Part shown: positions 58,604 through 64,000 of the stretch, in pieces
Layout: each line of letters opens with the position of its first letter
Position numbering within the stretch: the stretch's first letter is position 1
NCBI GenBank assembly: GCA_019187665.1
Contig: JABARH010000018.1
Coordinates: forward strand, 1-64,000
Origin: Anaerolineales bacterium
Lineage (GTDB): Bacteria; Chloroflexota; Anaerolineae; Anaerolineales; Villigracilaceae
Length of the DNA stretch: 64,000 nucleotides
Reading direction: 5' to 3'
Made by a program: the position numbers and the translations under genes
Notes under the pieces: generated by a model
Database searches by the model: none
What the model was told of the DNA's origin: nothing
What the model saw: only the letters and a program-made list of their open reading frames with translations

Positions 58604-60589
58604 ATGGCCTCCCAATCTGCCACGCCATCCACCGCCACCCATACTTCGTTGAAGAATCGCCCCGCCCTGCGGCTGACCTTACAGGCGGTGTGGATGTTGG
58701 CTGCCGCGTACGTGTTATACATGGTCGCGCAGGGCGGAAGCGCCTACTTCGACAGAATGTTCCGGGGGACAAACCTGTTCATGCAGATCGCGCAGTTCGG
58801 CTTGAATCTGTTCACATTTTCCACGGTCGAAATTTTCAGCGACATTTACGTGCTGCTCGGGTACATCGGACTGGCAGTGATTCTCTTCATCCGTCGTTCA
58901 GACGATTGGTTTGCGATCCTGCTCTCAATCCTCATCATGGCTTTTGGCGTGCGGTTGACCAGCCTCGGCAATGAACTGGCGACCGCGCCGGCTTCGCGCT
59001 ATTGGGCCAGCCCGGTGATGATGCTCGCCGATACGGGGATCGTTCTCTTTGGCTGGCTCTACCCAGACGGACGCTTTGCCCCGCGCTGGACGAAGCGCCT
59101 TGTCCCGTTTATGCTCGTGACGATCATTTTGATCTACTGGCCTGGCTCCCCGCTCCATGCCAGCCGTTTGCATTTGGCCGCATATGCCGGCATTCTGCTG
59201 GCATGGTACGCTGCCTCGCTTTACGGCGCGTTGTATCGTTATCGTACCCGCGCCAGCGCCAACCAGCGGCAGCAGATTCGCTGGGCCTTTGTGGGGTTGA
59301 TGGGTCCGCTGTTTTGGTTCATCCTGTTCAGTTTACTGACCGTTCTTGTGCCTGCGTTTCGAGACCAGGATACTCTTGCGTTTGCCGTTTTTCAGGTGAC
59401 TGCGCGCATCCTGGGTATTTTTATGTTTTTGGCGTTCCCGGTCTGTTTGACGATCGCCATCGCCCGCTTCGGACTCTTCGACCTCGACTTGATCATCAAT
59501 CGCGCCATCGTCTATGGCGGCGTGACGGTGGCTCTGGTTTCAATATTTGCCCTGCTGCTGATTCTCGACAGTATCGCGCTGAACCTGCTTCTGGGCGGAC
59601 AGGGCATCACCATCGGCATGATGCTCTCCGCCATCGCGGCGGGCGCGCTCTTTCAACCGGCGCGCAAGGCGCTTCAGCGTTTTGTAGACCGCACCTTCTA
59701 TCATATCAACATTGATTATTTGAAGACTCCGGCCGGGGAAAAGGGCGGGGCGCTGCACACCGATACGATCACCCGCGCACCGACCCTCTTTTCCGGATAT
59801 CATAACCTGTCCCTCCTCGGGCGCGGCGGCATGGCCGAAGTGTATCGCGCCGAGCAGACCACCACCCAGCGGATGGTCGCCATCAAGGTATTGTTGTCCA
59901 ACCTGGCGGAGGACGCGCAGTTTCGCAAACGCTTCCAGCGCGAATCGCAGACCCTGGCCGCGCTGGAGCATCCGAACATCGTCCGCATCTACGATTATGG
60001 TTTTGAAAACGAACTGTATTTCATGGTAATGGAGTTTTTGAACGGAGATAACCTTTCGACCCTGCTTAAATCGCGCGGAGCGATGCCTCCCGCCGACCTG
60101 CTGCCGATTCTGCGCGATATTTCGAGCGCGCTCGATTACGCCCACCGCTCCGGGCTGGTACATCGCGATATCAAACCCTCCAATGTGGTGCTGGATTCCA
60201 CACCGACCGCTTCACGCGCCGTTCTGACGGATTTCGGCATTGCCAAGTTTTCGCATGCCATGACGAATATCACCGCCTCGGCCGTGCTTGGCACCTTCGA
60301 CTATATCGCGCCGGAACAGATCGAAGCCGCCACCGATGTAAGTCCTCGCGCCGATATTTATTCCCTCGGCGTGATGACGTACCAGTTGTTGACCGGCGCG
60401 CTGCCTTTTAAACGCTCCAGCACGGGCGCGGTGCTGCTGGCGCACATGACCGCGCCGCCCCCCGATCCGCGCGAGACCATGCCGGGCCTGCCGCGTTCGA
60501 TCGGGCAGGCTATTCAACGCGCGATGGCGAAGAATCCGCTGGAGCGCTTCGCGACCGCTGGAGAGTTTGTGGCCGCGCTGCTGACCTAG
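58604..60589 (+). CDS. Ser/Thr protein kinase with N-terminal sensor-type membrane domain
   Basis: 661 residues. The N-terminal 370 residues hold eight to ten membrane helices. They end in RFGLFDLDLIINRAIVYGGVTVAL and ARKALQRFVDRTFYHINIDYLK, segments usually seen in front of histidine kinases. A Hanks-type kinase domain follows (about 398-661): LLGRGGMAEVY, AIKVL with the ATP Lys, VHRDIKPSN (about 519), DFGIAKF, GTFDYIAPEQ and DIYSLGVMTYQLLTGALPF. The kinase is inside the cell. No PASTA or other outer sensor is present. The combination of a two-component sensor module with a Ser/Thr kinase is unusual. Confidence 0.88.
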   Translation: MASQSATPSTATHTSLKNRPALRLTLQAVWMLAAAYVLYMVAQGGSAYFDRMFRGTNLFMQIAQFGLNLFTFSTVEIFSDIYVLLGYIGLAVILFIRRSDDWFAILLSILIMAFGVRLTSLGNELATAPASRYWASPVMMLADTGIVLFGWLYPDGRFAPRWTKRLVPFMLVTIILIYWPGSPLHASRLHLAAYAGILLAWYAASLYGALYRYRTRASANQRQQIRWAFVGLMGPLFWFILFSLLTVLVPAFRDQDTLAFAVFQVTARILGIFMFLAFPVCLTIAIARFGLFDLDLIINRAIVYGGVTVALVSIFALLLILDSIALNLLLGGQGITIGMMLSAIAAGALFQPARKALQRFVDRTFYHINIDYLKTPAGEKGGALHTDTITRAPTLFSGYHNLSLLGRGGMAEVYRAEQTTTQRMVAIKVLLSNLAEDAQFRKRFQRESQTLAALEHPNIVRIYDYGFENELYFMVMEFLNGDNLSTLLKSRGAMPPADLLPILRDISSALDYAHRSGLVHRDIKPSNVVLDSTPTASRAVLTDFGIAKFSHAMTNITASAVLGTFDYIAPEQIEAATDVSPRADIYSLGVMTYQLLTGALPFKRSSTGAVLLAHMTAPPPDPRETMPGLPRSIGQAIQRAMAKNPLERFATAGEFVAALLT

Positions 60590-60616
60590 CCGCTCCGCTC
60601 CCCTGTTCAGACCAAG

Positions 60617-60648
60617 ACCCGCCCTGGAAAGACTGGGGTGGGTTTTTC
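60617..60648 (+). terminator. Intrinsic terminator after the kinase gene
   Basis: acccgccc (60617-60624) pairs with ggggtgggt (60634-60642) in an 8-bp stem with one G-U pair, followed by TTTTT. It lies 28 bases after the kinase stop. Confidence 0.78.
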
Positions 60649-60649
60649 C

Positions 60650-60905
60650 ATTTTAAAGAACTGATGGTACGCAGTCTCAGTCTGCAATTTTCAAGTTGCA
60701 TCGAGGAACGCAAGATAAATCTTGTAATACTGCGTAAGGTGAGTCAGGACGTACGCAAAACCTTGCGTAGGGCGCGCCGAAGGTCTAACGCGCCTGCTGG
60801 CGTTACGCCTGCCTGATTTGCCTGGCAAATCACGGGCGGTGCCAGGGGAGAACGCCAATTATGTGTAAGTTCTGTGAGTTAAAGAAACCGTGCGCAACCG
60901 CGTCG
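60650..60905. repeat. Palindrome-rich spacer between convergent genes
   Basis: The spacer between the kinase and the GH4 gene contains several small inverted repeats (gcgcgccgaaggtctaacgcgc, tgatttgcctggcaaatca, tacgcagtctcagtctgca) but none of the TTAGAGAA core. No gene is seen. Confidence 0.45.
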
Positions 60906-60910
60906 CCGGG

Positions 60911-62305
60911 TCACTTCCAGAATTGAGGCAGATATGCGCGGAAGGTGACGAGAATATCGTCGAGGATGTTTTTCGTGGTTTGAATGTCGCGCGCCGTTGG
61001 ATCGAGCAGCAGGCATTGCAGCGCCTTTTCGCGCGAGCCTTCGAGCGCCGCCTCGACGCACAGCTGCGCGACGGTCAATTCGCGGCGGCAGAGTTCGGCG
61101 ATGGGTTCGGGCAGCGCGCCCATGTGGACCGGATGGATCCCCGCGCCGTCTACGATGGCGGGAGTTTCGACAGTGGCGCCGATCGGCAGGTTGGTGATTT
61201 GCCCAGCGTTGGGGAGGTTTACGGCAGGATGATAATGCGTTGTCCCGCCGGAGATATTTTCGATCATTTCGAGCGCGCCCTCCGAATCTGTCTCGCGCAG
61301 GCCGTCGAGCGTCAATTCGCCGTTCGCCATGGATTCGAGACGGTTTTGTTTGAAGGCGCGCACGGCGGCCATCATTTCCCAGTCGTAGAGTTTGATATCG
61401 TATTTTTCCCACGGACGGGTTGAGGGATCGCTGACCCAGGGCAGATATTCGCACAGGTGCGTATCGCCCGGCACCGGGCACAGGCCAAAAGCCTCGAATA
61501 CGTCGCGCGTCAGCGGCTCGAAAGCCGGGTCCATTTCGCGGAGGCGTTTGCGGAAGAGCGGGTAGAGGTCCTCGCCCGTTTGCCGGTCGCGGATAGAAAG
61601 CATCCATGTGAAGTGATTCGTGCCGGCTGCGCGGATGTCTACGCGTGGGACGATCTGCTGGCGCACCTGGTATTGCGCCATGTACTGGTCGGGCGCGGCG
61701 TGCAGGCCGTTCAATTCGGGCGGGACTTCGATGCCCAAATCCTGAGCGAGCGCCGCGCCGACCATAACGTAGCCCGCGTAGATTTGATGGCACAGGCCCA
61801 CCACTCTGATTTTGCTATGACGGTTGACCGCCTCGCACAGGCGCACCATCGGGTTGCTGAAGTTAACGAACCAGGCCTGCGGACAGAGAGTCTCCATGTC
61901 GCGGATGATTTCCATCAGCGGGAGGAGGTTGCGCGCCGCGTGCGCGAACGCGCCCGGCCCGCCGTTTTCTCCGTAAGGCTGGCGCAGACCATGTTTGAGG
62001 GTCAACTCGAAATCCTTCCTCCAAAGTTCCTCGCGCGGACCGACCTCGATGGCCGAGACGACGAACTGCGCGCCCTCCAGCGCCTCGCGGTGATGTGGAT
62101 ACGCGCGCAGGACGATGTTGCTGTTCCACTCGCGATTGATGCGCTCCGCCAGCCCGCGGCTGGCTTTGAGCATTTCAGCGTTGATGTCTACTAGCGAGAG
62201 TGTGCTGCCGCGCAGGCGCTCGCAGGCCATGATGCTTGAGAATGTATTTTCGGCGAATTCTGCGCTTCCCGCGCCGATGATTACGATGTTGGTTGGCAGG
62301 GTCAT
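60911..62305 (-). CDS. GH4-family glycosidase (NAD- and metal-dependent)
   Basis: 464 residues on the minus strand. The NAD-binding start is IVIIGAGSAEFAENTF; further GH4 landmarks are NFSNPMVRLCEAVNR, VGLCHQIYAGY with the metal-binding Cys-His, and AGTNHFTWML. GH4 enzymes open alpha- or beta-glycosidic bonds by an oxidation-elimination route using NAD+ and Mn2+. This one resembles the alpha-galactosidase/alpha-glucosidase side rather than the 6-phospho-glucosidases, but the substrate is uncertain. It is divergent from the oxidase gene. Confidence 0.92.
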   Translation of the reverse strand: MTLPTNIVIIGAGSAEFAENTFSSIMACERLRGSTLSLVDINAEMLKASRGLAERINREWNSNIVLRAYPHHREALEGAQFVVSAIEVGPREELWRKDFELTLKHGLRQPYGENGGPGAFAHAARNLLPLMEIIRDMETLCPQAWFVNFSNPMVRLCEAVNRHSKIRVVGLCHQIYAGYVMVGAALAQDLGIEVPPELNGLHAAPDQYMAQYQVRQQIVPRVDIRAAGTNHFTWMLSIRDRQTGEDLYPLFRKRLREMDPAFEPLTRDVFEAFGLCPVPGDTHLCEYLPWVSDPSTRPWEKYDIKLYDWEMMAAVRAFKQNRLESMANGELTLDGLRETDSEGALEMIENISGGTTHYHPAVNLPNAGQITNLPIGATVETPAIVDGAGIHPVHMGALPEPIAELCRRELTVAQLCVEAALEGSREKALQCLLLDPTARDIQTTKNILDDILVTFRAYLPQFWK

Positions 62306-62698
62306 GGATCGGTCTCCAGAGTGTGAATCAAGACTTTCACTTGTCCGTAAATCGGCGCGCGAGAGCGCCTGTTATGCTCAAAGAATTCGAGTCCAGTTGG
62401 CGCTCTTGAACGCTGGATGAAGCGAAAGTCCGGTGAGTAGGACGCATCTGTTTTCAGGTTGGGCGCTTGTCCGCGGCAAGCACAATCATATCACCGCCGC
62501 CAACATGCCCGGCGCTGATCGTGGAATAGTACAGTCCATGGGTTTTCGAGTCTGCCCATTCACGCCCCCGGTGAATTTCACCGGGGGCGTATTGGATTCA
62601 GCCGCTCCGCGCGATATCCGACTCTGCCATGAATATTTTGAACGCGTCTCCGATTCTTTGCTTTGACCAATTCCCAACTTTGCCATTAAACTTGACGC
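62306..62698. other. Divergent intergenic region between GH4 and oxidase genes
   Basis: About 390 bases without a convincing gene. It should hold the promoters of both divergent genes. The main visible structure is the palindrome at 62563-62589. An open frame at 62433-62666 translates through that palindrome and has no recognisable features. Confidence 0.5.
62563..62589. repeat. Perfect 27-base palindrome
   Basis: cgcccccggtgaa and ttcaccgggggcg are exact reverse complements around a single T. No T-tract follows (tattgg), and it lies about 110 bases before the oxidase gene. It could be a regulator-binding site or a hairpin of a repeat family. Confidence 0.75.
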
Positions 62699-64000
62699 AT
62701 GATTTACTCCAACCACCCCCGTCCCGCCGACCTGAAGGCGATCTCCGACGTTACCCTCTCCCCGTTCTGGCTCACCGATCCCGCGCGGCCCGCAGCCGGC
62801 GCCCCCCTCAGCGGCGCGCATGCGGCCGACCTGGTCGTTGTCGGCGCGGGATTCAGCGGCTTGTGGAGCGCCCTGCTCGCCAAAGAGGCCGACCCGGCCC
62901 GCGAGGTGATCGTGCTTGAAGCGGAGCGCGTCGCTTCCGGCGCCAGTGGCAGGAACGGCGGCTTTTGTTCGGCTTCGCTGACCCATTCTTTTGAAAACGG
63001 GCTGGGCCGCTGGCCGCGTGAAATGCCCGCATTGCTGCGCATGGGACTGGAAAACCTCAACGGGATCGAAGAGACCGTGCGGCGTTATTCCATTGATTGC
63101 GATTTCACCCGCTCCGGTGAATTGACCGCCGCGCTCAATGAAAGTGAGGCGCAGGACTTCAAGCGCGAAGTGGAACAGGGCGCGCGTTTTGGAAAAACCT
63201 TCATCCTCCTCGACCGCCAGCAGATGCAGGCGCGCGTTAACTCGCCGCTCTATCAGGCCGGGGTGTTGGACCCGGACGCGGCCATGCTCAACCCGGCGCG
63301 TCTGGCGTGGGGCTTGCGGCGCGCCTGCCTTGGGCTGGGAGTCCGCTTGTTCGAGCAGAGCCCGGTTCAACGTTTGGAAGAGACGCGCAGCGCGGTCATC
63401 CTCCACACGCCGCAGGGGCATGTTCGCGCCCGCCGCGTGGCGCTGGCTACAAATGCCTATCCGCCGCTGGTGAAACATCTTTCGTTGTACATGGCGCCGG
63501 TTTATGATTATGTGTTGATGACCGAGCCGCTCACAGAGAGCCAGCGTGCGGCCATTGGCTGGCGCGGGCGCGAGGGGTTGGGCGATTCGGCAAACCAATT
63601 CCATTATTCACAGATCACGGCCGACGGGCGGATTTTGTGGGGCGGATACGACGCCATATATCATTGGAACAACGGCTTCCGCCCGGAGTTGGAAAACCGG
63701 CCCGAGACGTTCGCCCGCCTGTCGGCTCATTTCTTCCAAACCTTTCCGCAGCTTGAGGGCCTGCGCTTCACCCACGCCTGGGGCGGCGTGATAGATACCT
63801 GCTCGCGCTTCACCGCTTTTTGGGGAAAGGCAATGGGCGGGAAACTTGCCTATGTGTTGGGCTATACCGGCCTGGGCGTGGGCGCTTCGCGCTTTGGCGC
63901 GCAGGTGATGCTTGACCTGTTGGATGGCTGCGCCACCGAACGCGCCGCGCTGACCATGACGCGGACGCGCCCCATTCCGTTTCCGCCGGAGCCGTTCCGT
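62699..64000 (+). CDS. FAD-dependent amine/amino-acid oxidase, DadA/PuuB-like (partial)
   Basis: 434 residues to the window edge without a stop. The FAD-binding motif is ADLVVVGAGFSGLWSALLAKE (about 43-62), then EAERVASGASGRNGGFCSA, the flavin-contact segment of glycine oxidase and gamma-glutamylputrescine oxidase. LATNAYPP and a C-terminal LGYTGLGVGASRFGAQ follow. It should oxidise a primary or secondary amine, or an amino acid, with O2 or another acceptor. The neighbouring GH4 gene is divergent, so no operon is inferred. Confidence 0.88.
   Translation, partial: MIYSNHPRPADLKAISDVTLSPFWLTDPARPAAGAPLSGAHAADLVVVGAGFSGLWSALLAKEADPAREVIVLEAERVASGASGRNGGFCSASLTHSFENGLGRWPREMPALLRMGLENLNGIEETVRRYSIDCDFTRSGELTAALNESEAQDFKREVEQGARFGKTFILLDRQQMQARVNSPLYQAGVLDPDAAMLNPARLAWGLRRACLGLGVRLFEQSPVQRLEETRSAVILHTPQGHVRARRVALATNAYPPLVKHLSLYMAPVYDYVLMTEPLTESQRAAIGWRGREGLGDSANQFHYSQITADGRILWGGYDAIYHWNNGFRPELENRPETFARLSAHFFQTFPQLEGLRFTHAWGGVIDTCSRFTAFWGKAMGGKLAYVLGYTGLGVGASRFGAQVMLDLLDGCATERAALTMTRTRPIPFPPEPFR

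Noticed and set aside
60890-62194. Long + strand frames opposite the GH4 gene
   Set aside because: They mirror the codon structure of the GH4 gene on the other strand and encode no recognisable motifs.
62433-62666. 77-residue frame in the GH4-oxidase spacer
   Set aside because: It is translated through a perfect palindrome, has no clear ribosome-binding site and no recognisable features.
1-64000. tRNA, rRNA or replication-origin features
   Set aside because: None was noticed by eye in the gaps, most of which are short or filled by repeats; a covariance-model scan was not possible here.

Overview
The window looks like a chromosomal segment of a Chloroflexota bacterium of the Anaerolineae type. 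This is an inference from gene content: DUF4012, a LysM protein with an N-terminal CPHLG cysteine motif, DUF2270/DUF2179, a sensor-membrane Ser/Thr kinase, and gaps full of short word-like repeats. No taxonomic marker gene is present. Almost everything is on the + strand; exceptions are a glycerate kinase, a HIT protein and a GH4 glycosidase.

Region 1 (about 0.5-16 kb) is an electron-transfer island: a fused HdrCB-like iron-sulfur protein, EtfB, EtfA, a membrane Hdr/DUF224-type ETF:quinone oxidoreductase, a small zinc-finger protein, two lipoyl-carrier (GcvH-like) proteins, a REP-type/IS200 transposase, a lipoate-protein ligase, a fused ferredoxin-NrfD membrane subunit and a molybdopterin catalytic subunit, then a DUF2270/DUF2179 membrane protein. 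The combination of lipoyl carriers, a lipoate ligase, HdrCB and EtfAB with its membrane oxidoreductase suggests a lipoate-linked redox relay into the quinone pool. Its gaps, and even its coding sequences, carry several families of palindromic or tandem repeats.

Region 2 (17.2-42.8 kb) is a surface-polysaccharide cluster. It opens with a NusG/RfaH-like antiterminator, apparently from a leaderless promoter, followed by a terminator and a 385-base leader. ABC export genes (Wzm/Wzt-like) follow, then seven GT4-type glycosyltransferases and a further GT-B-like protein, acyltransferases, methyltransferases, an O-antigen polymerase/ligase, a polysaccharide deacetylase, a PEP-synthase-like dikinase, a glutamine-dependent asparagine synthetase, and a CDP-alcohol transferase plus nucleotidyltransferase pair. 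Remnants of neuA and of a second asnB show recent remodelling.

Region 3 (42.9-48.4 kb) is a lasso-peptide cluster: nucleotidyltransferase, B2 leader peptidase, a YkgJ-type Cys-cluster protein, lasso cyclase, a 64-residue precursor with a clear YxxP leader and a Gly1-Asp9 ring, and an HprK-like kinase. No separate B1/RRE protein or exporter is seen.

Region 4 (48.5-60.6 kb) resumes envelope functions: a sugar-phosphate transferase with swapped domain order, a Wzc-like tyrosine kinase/copolymerase, a LysM protein, a DUF4012 protein, a secreted protein made of two related Cys-rich domains, a DUF2723 membrane glycosyltransferase, and a Ser/Thr kinase joined to a sensor-type membrane domain. The end holds a GH4 glycosidase (-) and a FAD amine/amino-acid oxidase that runs off the window.
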